Shown here: piece by piece, positions 55,151 to 63,644 of the stretch
Layout: each line of letters opens with the position of its first letter
Position numbering within the stretch: position 1 is the stretch's first letter
From: Clostridia bacterium
GTDB taxonomy: Bacteria; Bacillota; Clostridia; Christensenellales; Pumilibacteraceae
NCBI GenBank assembly: GCA_022793815.1
Contig: JAAWDP010000009.1
Location: 109,700-173,699 of the forward strand
Direction of reading: 5' to 3'
Length of the DNA: 64,000 bases
Notes under the pieces: model-generated
The model's database searches: none
What the model was told of the DNA's origin: nothing
Seen by the model: only the letters and a program-made list of their open reading frames with translations
Made by a program: the position numbers and the translations under genes

Positions 55151-56632
55151 TTGAACGCAAAAAAGAAATACATACTGGCTTTGGACCAGGGCACAACGAG
55201 CAGCCGCGCCATATTGTTCGACACCCTCGGCAACATGGTGCGCAGCGCGCAAAAGGAATTTAAGCAGATATATCCGCGCTCGGGCTGGGTGGAACACGAC
55301 CCGGAAGAAATACTTTCGTCACAGCTCGAAGTCATGAAAACCGTTTCGTCAGGATGCGAAAACGAAATAATTTCCGTCGGAATAGCCAACCAGCGCGAAA
55401 GCGTCGTGGTTTGGGATAAGACAAGCGGCAAAAGTATTTACAATGCGATAGTCTGGCAGTGCCGCAGAACGGCGGACGAATGCAAACGGCTTGCGGACGA
55501 AGGCTACGAAGACCTCATATACGAGCGAACGGGACTCACGCTCGACGCATATTTTTCCGCGACGAAACTCGGCTGGATTCTCGAAAACGTGTCGGGAGCC
55601 AAAGAGCGCGCAAAAAACGGCGAACTGCTGTTCGGCACGGTGGACTCCTTTCTTATATGGCACCTTACGGGCGGCAGGGTGCATGCGACGGACTATACCA
55701 ACGCAGCGCGCACCATGCTGTTTAACATACACACTCTCGACTGGGACGAAGACCTCGTCAAAATATTCGACGTTCCTAAGTCCATGCTTCCGCGCGTGCA
55801 GCCGTCCGCATCGGACTTCGGCACGGTTTGTGCAGGCATGCCCTGTGCGGGAATCGAAATATCCGCGGCGGCAGGCGACCAGCAAGCCGCGCTCGCGGGG
55901 CATAAATGTTTCGAAAAGGGCAGCGTCAAAAACACATACGGCACGGGCTGTTTTCTGCTCATGAACACGGGAAGCGAGCCTGTTGTGTCCAAGCGCGGAC
56001 TGATAACCACGCTTGCGGCAAGCGGCGCAGACCGTCCCGATTACGTACTCGAAGGCAGCGTTTTCGCGGCAGGCGCGGTCGTACAGTGGCTGCGCGACGA
56101 AATGGGCATAATTTCGTCGTCCGCGGAAAGCGAAACCGTGGCAAAAAGCGTAAACGACAGCGGCGGCGTGTATATCGTTCCCGCGTTTACGGGACTCGGA
56201 GCGCCGTACTGGGACGCCTCCGCGCGCGGTACGGTAACGGGACTCAGCCGCGGCGTGACGCGCGCGCATTTCGTCCGCGCCGCGCTCGAATCCATAGCTT
56301 ATCGTGTTTTCGACGTCGTGCACGCAATGGAACGCGATTTGGGAGAGAAAGTGAAAAGAATAAGCGCCGACGGCGGAGCGGCGAAAAACAACTTCCTTAT
56401 GAGCTTTCAGGCGGACATACTTTCGCGCGAAATAATCCGTCCCGCATTCACCGAAGCCACCGCGCTCGGTGTGATGTATCTGTGCGCTTTGTCGCGCGGA
56501 CTGTGCGATATGAAAACGCTTGCATCCGCGCCCGCCGAGTGCGAAATATTCCGTCCGCACATGACTTCGGAAAAACGCGACGCATTGTTGGAGGGCTGGA
56601 AAGCCGCCGTAATGCGCGCCCGCATGAAATAA
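55151..56632 (+). CDS. glpK: Glycerol kinase
   Basis: GlpK phosphorylates glycerol to glycerol-3-phosphate. It has 493 residues with ALDQGTTSSRAILFD, the substrate segment SGWVEHDPEEI, and the adenosine site GDQQAALAGHKCFEKGSVKNTYGTGCF in parts. I start at TTG 55151, seven bases after AAAGGAG, giving the normal family length; an upstream GTG at 55121 would include the ribosome site in the coding region. It follows the transglutaminase-like gene by 26 bp and may be in the same transcript by chance. No glpF or glpD is nearby. Confidence 0.93.
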   Translation: MNAKKKYILALDQGTTSSRAILFDTLGNMVRSAQKEFKQIYPRSGWVEHDPEEILSSQLEVMKTVSSGCENEIISVGIANQRESVVVWDKTSGKSIYNAIVWQCRRTADECKRLADEGYEDLIYERTGLTLDAYFSATKLGWILENVSGAKERAKNGELLFGTVDSFLIWHLTGGRVHATDYTNAARTMLFNIHTLDWDEDLVKIFDVPKSMLPRVQPSASDFGTVCAGMPCAGIEISAAAGDQQAALAGHKCFEKGSVKNTYGTGCFLLMNTGSEPVVSKRGLITTLAASGADRPDYVLEGSVFAAGAVVQWLRDEMGIISSSAESETVAKSVNDSGGVYIVPAFTGLGAPYWDASARGTVTGLSRGVTRAHFVRAALESIAYRVFDVVHAMERDLGEKVKRISADGGAAKNNFLMSFQADILSREIIRPAFTEATALGVMYLCALSRGLCDMKTLASAPAECEIFRPHMTSEKRDALLEGWKAAVMRARMK

Positions 56633-56669
56633 CACAGCAAACCCATTCAAAACAAAGGAGTCTTTAACT

Positions 56670-57326
56670 ATGACCGATACGATAATATTCGACCTCGACG
56701 GCACGCTTCTCAATACGCTCGACGACTTGGCTGACAGCACGAATTACGCATTGCGAAAGTGCGGTTTTCCCGAGCGCAGCATAGACGAGATTCGCAGTTT
56801 CGTCGGCAACGGAGTGCGCCTTTTGATAGAGCGCGCCGTTCCCGAAAACACGCCCGAAAAGGATACCGACGCATGTTTCGGGATTTTCACCGCGCACTAC
56901 GATAAAAACATGGAAAACAAGACGCGCCCTTACGACGGCATAATCGAAATGCTGGCGCTCGTCAAACAAAATGGTTTCAAAACCGCCGTAGTGTCCAACA
57001 AGTACGACAGCGCGGTCAAAAAACTCGTGAGCGAACGCTTCGGCGGTTTCATAGACGCCGCCGTCGGAGAAAGCGGAACCGTACGTAAAAAGCCAGCTTC
57101 CGACGGAGTGGATTATGCGCTCGCCTGTCTGAAAAGCGAAAGACAAAACGCGGTGTATGTCGGCGATTCCGATGTGGACGCGCTCACCGCGCGCAATTCG
57201 CGCCTGCGTTTCATAGGCGTCACCTGGGGATTCCGCGACCGTGCCCTTTTGGAAAGCATGGGTGCGGATTGCGTCATAGACAGACCTGCGCAGATTTTCG
57301 CGGCAATCGGAGAATCCGAAAAATAA
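56670..57326 (+). CDS. HAD-family phosphatase, phosphoglycolate phosphatase-like
   Basis: This 218-residue cytoplasmic protein has HAD motif I FDLDGTLLNTLDDL at residues 7-20, VVSNKYDSA as motif II, Lys in RKKPA, and VGDSDVDALTARNS as motif IV. The cap is the small helical type 1. It is close to Gph, which removes phosphate from 2-phosphoglycolate, but substrate cannot be fixed by sequence. AAAGGAG precedes the ATG. It lies between glpK and the second hybrid kinase; the kinase has its own promoter. Confidence 0.85.
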   Translation: MTDTIIFDLDGTLLNTLDDLADSTNYALRKCGFPERSIDEIRSFVGNGVRLLIERAVPENTPEKDTDACFGIFTAHYDKNMENKTRPYDGIIEMLALVKQNGFKTAVVSNKYDSAVKKLVSERFGGFIDAAVGESGTVRKKPASDGVDYALACLKSERQNAVYVGDSDVDALTARNSRLRFIGVTWGFRDRALLESMGADCVIDRPAQIFAAIGESEK

Positions 57327-57327
57327 A

Positions 57328-57356
57328 TTGACATTATGAGCGAAATATGCTAAAAT
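57328..57356 (+). promoter_or_regulatory. Promoter of the second hybrid kinase
   Basis: TTGACA (57328-57333), 17-bp spacer, TAAAAT (57351-57356). The ATG at 57384 is about 21 bp beyond the predicted start. The two hybrid-kinase promoters share the same hexamers. Confidence 0.7.
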
Positions 57357-57383
57357 TCAATCAAAGATTCAGGGGACTGTTAT

Positions 57384-59564
57384 ATGGCGGAAAAAAAGAA
57401 TGACAATCACTTAGTCGAATATATGCTTACGCTGTTGAGCCTGCCTCAGGACATCGACAGAGATTCGCCGATAGTGCATACGGCTTACAAGCTCAGAGAT
57501 TTTCTCGATGAAATCCCGGGCGGCTTTTTGATTTACCGCGCCGACGAGGGCGAGGAAATAATTTTCGCAAACAAAGCGCTCATGCGTATCTTCGGCTGCG
57601 AAACGGAAAGCCAATTCCGTAAAATCACGAAAAATTCCTTCCGCGGTTTGGTTCACCCCGACGACCTCGAAGCCGTGGAAAAGAGTATCGCAAGCCAAAT
57701 CTGCGGCAGCGCATACGACCTCGATTACGTCGAATACCGCATAATCAGAAAGGACGGACAAATCCGCTGGATAGAGGACTACGGACACTATATTTACAAT
57801 AAGAGCATAGGCAACGTGTTTTACGTATTCCTCAGCGACGCCACCGAAAAGGTCACGCGGCGTTTCTGCGAAAAAGCCGATCTCATAAACCGAGCCAAGA
57901 ATAAAGACAGACAGATAGAAAACCTTGTCGAAGAATACGACAAGGAAAGAAAGCTCATAAATCAGGAACACCTGCGCCGCCTCGAAGTAATAGAGGGACT
58001 CAGCGTGGACTACGATTCCATTCTTTACGTCGACGTGGAAAACGACAATGTTGTCGCTTACCGCGTAAGCGACAGAACGAGCGGCGAATTCGGCGATACG
58101 GGCGTTTGCGACTACGGCGGATTCATATCCGACTACGTGGGCAGATGGGTGTACGACGAGGATAAGGACTCGGTGCGCCGCGCGCTCTCGCGCGAGTGTC
58201 TGCGTGAGAAACTCTCCGCCGACGATACATACTACTTAAACTACCGCTGCAAGACCGATTCCGAAATCAAATATCTTCAACTGCGTATCGTCAATGTGGG
58301 AAGACACGGCGTATCGCAGGTGGTAATAGGCTGCCGTAACATCGACGAAGAGATACGCCGCAGCATGCGCCAGCGCGAAATACTCGAACAGGCGCTTAAC
58401 AAAGCCGAGCTCGCAAGCATTGCGAGAAATACGTTTCTGTCCAATATATCGCACGACATGCGAACTCCTCTCAATGCGATATTCGGATATACCGCGCTTG
58501 CCAAAAAGAACCTCGAAATTCCCGAAACCGTAAAAGGCTATCTGGAAAAAATAGAGGAAGCCGGAGAGAGAATACTCGACCAGATAGAACAGGTTTTGCA
58601 GGTGTCGTATCTCGAATCCAAGGACGACACGGCATGCGAAACGGAAATAAACATAGAGGACATACTCAAAAACGTTTGCGACGCGGTTTCTTCGCAGGCG
58701 CGTAAAAAGAAAATAACGGTAAAAGCACAATCCGCACTCAGGCATGCGGCAGTGCGTACCGATTCGGAAAAATTGCAGCGCGCGCTCGGAAACCTCGCTT
58801 CCAATGCGGTGAAGTATACGGGCGTCGGCGGTATGGTGAAAATATCCGTCCGTGAAGAAAAGGAACGCAGCGACGGTTTCTGCGAGTACGTATTTGCCGT
58901 CAGCGACAACGGTGTCGGAATAAGCAAGAGTGCGCTCGGCAAAATATTCGAACCGTTCGTCCGTGAAAAGGATACCACGCAAAGCGGCGTTTTCGGAGTC
59001 GGGCTCGGACTCACGATAGCCAAAGGCATAATAGAAAACCTCGGCGGCGAAATTGCGGTCGAAAGCGCCGAGGGCAAGGGCAGTACGTTCACGGTGACGG
59101 TGCCGCTGTTTGCCTTGGACGCGGTCGTGCCGCCGCCTGCGGTCGCATACGATGCATCGAATTTGTATTCTTCGCGCCGCGTGCTCATCGTGGAAGACAA
59201 CGAGCTTAACCTCGAAATAGAAACCGAAATACTCGGCGAAATGGGCTTCGAAGTCGAAACCGCGGAAAACGGACGCAAGGCAGTCGAAATGCTGTGTTCT
59301 TCCGATTCGGGGCATTACGATTTTATAATCATGGACATTCAAATGCCCGTAATGAACGGATGGGAGGCGTCGGAAACCATACGCAAACTCACCGACCCCA
59401 AGCTGTCGGAAATCCCCATAATCGCGCTCAGCGCAAACGCTTTCGAAAGCGACAAGCAGATGTCCGCAAAAGCGGGAATGGACGCGCACCTTCCCAAACC
59501 CATAAATATACCCGTTCTTACCGAAACGATAGAACGCGTGCTTGCCGCAAGAGCGGGACGGTAA
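57384..59564 (+). CDS. Hybrid sensor histidine kinase with PAS domain, cytoplasmic
   Basis: The 726-residue protein has no membrane helix. A PAS domain (about residues 35-155, GGFLIYRADEGEEIIFANKALMRIFG in parts) is followed by a coiled coil (about 160-200) and a second sensory region (about 205-330). HisKA has His357 in NISHDMRTPLNA. The HATPase contains NLASNAVKYTG and GVGLGLTIAKG, and the receiver (about 595-720) has VEDNELN and Asp651 in IMDIQMPVMNGW. No output domain is attached. It has the same layout as the kinase at 45481 but is soluble and has an extra sensor domain. A nuclease-like gene begins 14 bp later. Confidence 0.9.
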   Translation: MAEKKNDNHLVEYMLTLLSLPQDIDRDSPIVHTAYKLRDFLDEIPGGFLIYRADEGEEIIFANKALMRIFGCETESQFRKITKNSFRGLVHPDDLEAVEKSIASQICGSAYDLDYVEYRIIRKDGQIRWIEDYGHYIYNKSIGNVFYVFLSDATEKVTRRFCEKADLINRAKNKDRQIENLVEEYDKERKLINQEHLRRLEVIEGLSVDYDSILYVDVENDNVVAYRVSDRTSGEFGDTGVCDYGGFISDYVGRWVYDEDKDSVRRALSRECLREKLSADDTYYLNYRCKTDSEIKYLQLRIVNVGRHGVSQVVIGCRNIDEEIRRSMRQREILEQALNKAELASIARNTFLSNISHDMRTPLNAIFGYTALAKKNLEIPETVKGYLEKIEEAGERILDQIEQVLQVSYLESKDDTACETEINIEDILKNVCDAVSSQARKKKITVKAQSALRHAAVRTDSEKLQRALGNLASNAVKYTGVGGMVKISVREEKERSDGFCEYVFAVSDNGVGISKSALGKIFEPFVREKDTTQSGVFGVGLGLTIAKGIIENLGGEIAVESAEGKGSTFTVTVPLFALDAVVPPPAVAYDASNLYSSRRVLIVEDNELNLEIETEILGEMGFEVETAENGRKAVEMLCSSDSGHYDFIIMDIQMPVMNGWEASETIRKLTDPKLSEIPIIALSANAFESDKQMSAKAGMDAHLPKPINIPVLTETIERVLAARAGR

Positions 59565-59577
59565 AAGGGGAGCAAGG

Positions 59578-60255
59578 GTGAACAAAAGCCGGGAAATACG
59601 CATGATATGCGACAGATTGCAAAACGCGCTTCCGCCCGTTTGGGACGGCAGACAAGCCGTTGTTTACATGCGTGAAAACGGCTGTAAAAACTGGAAGCAG
59701 ATGGAATGGCACGGATTTTATTTTCAATTCGAGTGCGAGCGCATTTTGAGCGACGTTATGAACATTCCCGGACCGAAATACAAAAACGTGATTTTCGACG
59801 GCGGAAACGAAATACCCTGGGATTTTAAAGCTCATGCAGTCAAGGACGGACAGCCGGTGCTTGGAAATGTTCCGACAAACGGGTACGAAGAAACCTGCGC
59901 AGCGATTCGCGATTACGGCGAAGTCGGATTCATAGTCGCCTGCGGCAAAGCCGTTTACGATACCGACGGTTCGTTCAAACATTGGCACGACGAACTTAAA
60001 GGCGGCATAAGCAGATTTGAAACCGAGCGCATACAAAGGGGCGCGCGTTCGAGAATAAGAAAGACGGCTTTTTATTTCGACAGTCTTTGTTTCGTGTTTT
60101 TAAACGAAAGAACCTTGCCTTTTTGCGGCAGGTTTCAGACGGATTTCAGAAACAGCGACGGCAGTTTGCGCAATCCGAAAGTAATGCTCAATCTTTCCGA
60201 CCCAAGAATCGAAACGTACAAATTCGACCTTAGGTCACGCCGCCTTTCGCGATAA
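59578..60255 (+). CDS. PD-(D/E)XK nuclease-like protein, possible solitary restriction enzyme
   Basis: This 225-residue soluble protein carries a fold that I read as PD-(D/E)XK: an early Glu in FQFECERIL (E52/E54), then IFDGG with D74, and D82-F83-K84 in PWDFKAHA, a D-x7-DxK spacing typical of type II restriction enzymes. The C-terminal half has a conserved-looking ERIQRGARSRIRKTAFYFDS block. No methyltransferase is adjacent, so if it is a restriction enzyme it has lost or separated its partner. I start at GTG 59578, with GGGGAG before it; an upstream ATG is less likely. A GATAAA/TTTATC inverted repeat overlaps the stop codon. Confidence 0.5.
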   Translation: MNKSREIRMICDRLQNALPPVWDGRQAVVYMRENGCKNWKQMEWHGFYFQFECERILSDVMNIPGPKYKNVIFDGGNEIPWDFKAHAVKDGQPVLGNVPTNGYEETCAAIRDYGEVGFIVACGKAVYDTDGSFKHWHDELKGGISRFETERIQRGARSRIRKTAFYFDSLCFVFLNERTLPFCGRFQTDFRNSDGSLRNPKVMLNLSDPRIETYKFDLRSRRLSR

Positions 60256-60272
60256 AACTTTATCATGATATT

Positions 60273-61154
60273 ATGACAGTCAAAGAAATACAAGTCAACG
60301 GCATAATCACGAAAAGCAATTTGCCTGCGTGCGAATATTCGGTAAATCCCTATGTGGGCTGCGAACACGCCTGCAAATACTGTTATGCATGCTTTATGAA
60401 ACGCTTTACCGGACACGGAGAAAATTGGGGAGAGTTTATCGACGTTAAATATTGGCAGCCGATTAAAAATCCGAAAAAGTACGGAGGCAGAGAATTGTTT
60501 ATCGGCTCCGTTACCGACCCGTATCAGCCTGCCGAAGAAAAATACAAACGTACCCGAGCCCTTTTGGAAGAACTGCAAGGCAGCGGAGCGCTGCTTTCCG
60601 TTGCCACGAAAAGCGACCTTATTTTGCGTGATTTGGACTTGATAAAGACCTTCCCGAACGCCCGCGTTTCGTGGTCTGTAAATACGCTTGACGAACGGTT
60701 CAAAAACGATATGGACAAAGGCGTTTCCGTAGAACGCCGCCTTGCCGCCATGAAAGCCTTTCACGACGCAGGCGTAAGGACGACTTGCTTTATATCTCCG
60801 ATATTTCCCGAAATAACCGATGTGAAAGCAATAGTAAAGAGGGTTAAAAGCTATTGCAATTTGATTTGGCTGGAAAATCTGAATCTGCGCGGCGCGTTCA
60901 AACCCGCAGTCATGCAATATATAAAAAACGGGTATGCCGAACTTCTGCCGCTCTATAACGACATTTACGTCAAAGGCAGCGAAAGTTATTGGCAGGCGCT
61001 CGACGCCGAATTGCAGGCGTTTGCGGCAGAGCAGGGTTTGGAGTATAGGATAAACGACGATACGTTCACCCGTCCGTTCGACGAGCCGCCCGTAATGGTA
61101 AATTATTTTTATCACAGCAAAATCAAAAAATCCGCACGAAAAGAGAAAAGGTAA
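60273..61154 (+). CDS. SPL-family radical SAM protein
   Basis: This 293-residue radical SAM enzyme of the spore photoproduct lyase family has the cluster motif CEHACKYC (CxxxCxxC) at about residues 30-37, after NPYVGCEHAC. Its TIM-barrel segments are RELFIGSVTDPYQPAEEKYK and SVATKSDLILRDLDLI. In Bacillus SplB repairs spore DNA thymine dimers, but this short form belongs to a broad group of unknown role. The ATG at 60273 has no visible ribosome site, unusual for this window, and it follows the nuclease stop by 17 bp, so it may depend on coupling. The paired arrangement suggests a DNA-processing module, which is inference. Confidence 0.78.
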   Translation: MTVKEIQVNGIITKSNLPACEYSVNPYVGCEHACKYCYACFMKRFTGHGENWGEFIDVKYWQPIKNPKKYGGRELFIGSVTDPYQPAEEKYKRTRALLEELQGSGALLSVATKSDLILRDLDLIKTFPNARVSWSVNTLDERFKNDMDKGVSVERRLAAMKAFHDAGVRTTCFISPIFPEITDVKAIVKRVKSYCNLIWLENLNLRGAFKPAVMQYIKNGYAELLPLYNDIYVKGSESYWQALDAELQAFAAEQGLEYRINDDTFTRPFDEPPVMVNYFYHSKIKKSARKEKR

Positions 61155-61159
61155 ATGTT

Positions 61160-61744
61160 ATGATAAATATGTCCGATTTTAAGTGGATTCGTCCTCCCCG
61201 AAAGTATAAAATAACAAAAGACGGCGCACAAATCATTACCGAGCCGAACACGGATTTGTGGCAGAGAACCTATTACGGGTTTAGAAATGACAATGCGCCC
61301 GTATTGCAGATTTCTTCGAATGAAAAATATTTTTCGTTTACCGTCAAAACACAATTTGACAGTAAAAGACGTTTCGACCAATGCGGTATAGCCGTATATC
61401 TCGACAGTGAGAATTGGCTGAAAGCGTCAACGGAATACGAAAACGAAAATATCCAAAGGCTCGGAAGCGTGGTAACAAATCACGGTTATTCCGATTGGGC
61501 TACGACCGATATAGACGCGCGAATCAAAACAATGTGGTATCGGCTGAGCAGACGCGAAGCGGATTATTGTATCGAGTGTTCCCTTGACGGCGCCGAGTTT
61601 AAGCAAATGCGTATTTGTCACCTGTGCGAAGGCGGCGAAGAAGTTCGATTCGGCATATATGCCTGTTCGCCCGAAGAGTCGTCGTTCAAAGCGGTATTCA
61701 CCGACATGGAAATAACCGATTGCAAATGGCTTGCGCACAAATAG
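61160..61744 (+). CDS. DUF1349 protein
   Basis: This 194-residue soluble protein has a concanavalin-like beta-sandwich pattern. DUF1349 features are DLWQRTYYGFRNDNAPVL at the start of the sandwich, FDSKRRFDQCGIAVYLDSENWLKASTEYE in the middle, and TMWYRLSRREADYCIECSLDG after it. These proteins are regarded as possible sugar-binding or accessory proteins, and function is open. It begins 5 bp after the radical SAM stop and ends 72 bp before the queD-operon promoter, so it is separate from the queuosine genes. Confidence 0.8.
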   Translation: MINMSDFKWIRPPRKYKITKDGAQIITEPNTDLWQRTYYGFRNDNAPVLQISSNEKYFSFTVKTQFDSKRRFDQCGIAVYLDSENWLKASTEYENENIQRLGSVVTNHGYSDWATTDIDARIKTMWYRLSRREADYCIECSLDGAEFKQMRICHLCEGGEEVRFGIYACSPEESSFKAVFTDMEITDCKWLAHK

Positions 61745-61815
61745 CAAAAATGCCGTGCCCGCGCAGACATTTTGCCGCCGTTTTGAAAATACGCGGTGCA
61801 AGCCCTTCGATTGAG

Positions 61816-61844
61816 TTGACATACGCGATGCGTCGTGGTATTAT
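61816..61844 (+). promoter_or_regulatory. Promoter of the queD-queE-folE-queC operon
   Basis: TTGACA (61816-61821), 17-bp spacer, TATTAT (61839-61844). The predicted start at about 61851 lies just upstream of the riboswitch-like leader. Confidence 0.8.
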
Positions 61845-61858
61845 ATATTTAATTAAAC

Positions 61859-61960
61859 GGACAGTTCGTTTGCGCCATCCTGTCGCTAAACAAAACCAGG
61901 GCATCTGAATGGGAAGAGTCTTTTTAGGTGCAGTCGTTTTGTTGCGGCTGTATTTTTTTT
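61859..61960 (+). promoter_or_regulatory. preQ1-I-like riboswitch with terminator expression platform
   Basis: P1 pairs GACAG (61860-61864) with CTGTC (61880-61884). The loop begins TTC and ends in C, and the tail GCTAAACAAAACCAGGG (61885-61901) matches the A-rich tail of type II preQ1-I aptamers (Thermoanaerobacter form AACAAAACAAGG). The loop GCC can pair with tail GGC to make the pseudoknot. Downstream, CAGTCG (61931-61936) and CGGCTG (61945-61950) form a terminator stem with a T8 run. AACAAAAC (61889-61896) is a perfect 8-nt complement of GTTTTGTT (61936-61943) in that hairpin, so tail-bound and terminated states exclude each other. Ligand should turn the operon off. Confidence 0.7.
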
Positions 61961-61976
61961 CGGCAAAGGGAGAGAT

Positions 61977-62396
61977 ATGTATTATTTAAAAACTTCGGCT
62001 TGTTTTGACAGCGCGCACTTTCTTCACGGATACAACGGCAAGTGCGCAAATATCCACGGTCACCGCTGGGTTGTGGAGGTAAAGATAAGCGGCGGCAAAT
62101 TGCAGGGAAGCGGCGAAAAGCGCGGCATGCTTTTGGACTTCGGCGACTTTAAGCAGGCAGTAAAAGAGCTTGCGGAAAGCTTTGACCATACGCTTATTTA
62201 TGAAAAAAACACCCTTAAATCTGCGACCGTTGCCGCGCTTAAAGAAGAAGGGTTTTCATTGGTCGAAGCGGATTTCAGACCTACCGCCGAAAACTTTGCC
62301 GCGCACATCTATGCCGAACTTTGCAACAAAGGCTTGCCTGTTTCCTGCGTGACCGTTTACGAGACGCCCGAAAACTGTGCGGTGTACGGTGAGTGA
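61977..62396 (+). CDS. queD: 6-carboxy-5,6,7,8-tetrahydropterin synthase
   Basis: QueD converts dihydroneopterin triphosphate to 6-carboxytetrahydropterin, the second step of the queuosine/preQ0 route. It has 139 residues. Zinc histidines and catalytic Cys are in FDSAHFL and CANIHGHRW, with the second His segment SFDHTL. AAAGGGAGAG precedes the ATG. Operon order queD-queE-folE-queC follows the pathway closely, with folE supplying the entry step. Confidence 0.93.
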   Translation: MYYLKTSACFDSAHFLHGYNGKCANIHGHRWVVEVKISGGKLQGSGEKRGMLLDFGDFKQAVKELAESFDHTLIYEKNTLKSATVAALKEEGFSLVEADFRPTAENFAAHIYAELCNKGLPVSCVTVYETPENCAVYGE

Positions 62397-62397
62397 T

Positions 62398-63063
62398 ATG
62401 TCCTGTTTTAAAGTTGCCGAAAAGTTTGTAAGCATAAACGGCGAAGGACCGCGCGCGGGAGAGCTTGCCGTGTTTCTGCGGTTTTGCGGCTGCAATCTTA
62501 ATTGCGGCTACTGCGATACGCGCTGGGCAAATACCGCCGACGTAAAATACGGGCTTGCTTCTGCGGAAGAGCTTGTCGAATACGTGAAATCGACGGGCAT
62601 AAAAAATGTTACCCTGACGGGCGGCGAACCGCTATTGCAGGCGGATATTGCGCATCTTATAGAATTGTTGGGCGCGGCGGGCGCAGAAGTTGAAATAGAA
62701 ACCAACGGAAGCGTGTCGTTAAAATATATCGCTTCCCTATCGCCCCGCCCCGCCGTTACCGCCGATTATAAGCTTCCTTCAAGCGGGATGGAAAAATATA
62801 TGCTGACAGAAAACTTTCCTTACCTTACATTGCAAGACGCGGTCAAGTTTGTAGTTGGGGATAAGCGCGATTTGTTGCGTGCGGAAGAGATTATAAACAG
62901 CTACGGACTTACAGACAGGTGCCATGTTTATTTCAGCCCCGTGTTCGGAAAAATAGAACCTGCGGAAATAGTGGAGTTTATGAAAGAGCGTAAGCTTAAC
63001 AGTGTACGCTTGCAATTACAGTTGCATAAAATCATCTGGGAACCCGATATGCGCGGTGTATAG
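62398..63063 (+). CDS. queE: 7-carboxy-7-deazaguanine synthase
   Basis: This radical SAM enzyme contracts 6-carboxytetrahydropterin to 7-carboxy-7-deazaguanine. It has 221 residues from ATG 62398, which I prefer over the upstream ATG because it follows the queD stop by one base and has GGTGAG before it. The cluster motif is in CGCNLNCGYCDTRW (CxxxCxxC), the substrate loop INGEGPRAG, and TLTGGEPLLQ is the SAM-binding GGE segment. Mg ligand Thr in the FeS loop is present. Confidence 0.93.
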   Translation: MSCFKVAEKFVSINGEGPRAGELAVFLRFCGCNLNCGYCDTRWANTADVKYGLASAEELVEYVKSTGIKNVTLTGGEPLLQADIAHLIELLGAAGAEVEIETNGSVSLKYIASLSPRPAVTADYKLPSSGMEKYMLTENFPYLTLQDAVKFVVGDKRDLLRAEEIINSYGLTDRCHVYFSPVFGKIEPAEIVEFMKERKLNSVRLQLQLHKIIWEPDMRGV

Positions 63064-63071
63064 GAGAAAGT

Positions 63072-63644
63072 ATGGATATTAAAAAAATAGAAAAACATAT
63101 ACGCGGCTTATTGGTCGCCATAGGTGAAGACCCCGACCGCGAAGGTCTGAGCGAAACGCCCGCCCGCGTGGCTCGAATGTACGAAGAAGCGTTTGAAGGA
63201 ATTAAATATACCAACCGCGAAATTGCGGAAATGTTCGGAAAAACTTTCGAAGTTCCGTCCAACCAAAATTCAGGCGACGCAGTGGTAATAAAAGACATAA
63301 GCGCGTTCAGCTATTGCGAGCATCATATGGCGCTTATGTACGATATGAAAGTCAATGTGGCGTACATTCCGCGCGGAAGAGTACTGGGGCTTAGCAAAAT
63401 CGCGCGCATTTGCGATATGGCGGCAAAGCGGTTGCAATTGCAAGAACGTCTGGGACGGGACATTGCCGAGATAATTTCACTTGCGGCTTTATCGCCCGAC
63501 GTCGGCGTTAGGATAGAAGGCTACCACAGCTGTATGACTTCGCGCGGTATAAAAAACGTATCGTCAAAAACGGTTACCAAAACTTACTTCGGTGCGTTCA
63601 AAGACGACATTTCCCTGCAAAATCTTTTGGGTGACAAGGCATGA
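63072..63644 (+). CDS. folE: GTP cyclohydrolase I (type IA)
   Basis: FolE converts GTP to dihydroneopterin triphosphate, the precursor for both folate and queuosine. It has 190 residues. The zinc segment is in SYCEHHMAL, with Cys and His ligands, and the second part reads YHSCMTSRGI. LSKIARICDMAAKRLQLQERLG is the GTP-binding helix block. Here folE sits inside the que operon, so its output is directed at preQ0 when the leader is open. The stop overlaps the queC start (ATGA). Confidence 0.95.
   Translation: MDIKKIEKHIRGLLVAIGEDPDREGLSETPARVARMYEEAFEGIKYTNREIAEMFGKTFEVPSNQNSGDAVVIKDISAFSYCEHHMALMYDMKVNVAYIPRGRVLGLSKIARICDMAAKRLQLQERLGRDIAEIISLAALSPDVGVRIEGYHSCMTSRGIKNVSSKTVTKTYFGAFKDDISLQNLLGDKA

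Noticed and set aside
60273..61154. Radical SAM mobile pair protein (A/B) element
   Set aside because: The protein fits the SPL family, and the neighbours are not the known pair partner or a transposase.
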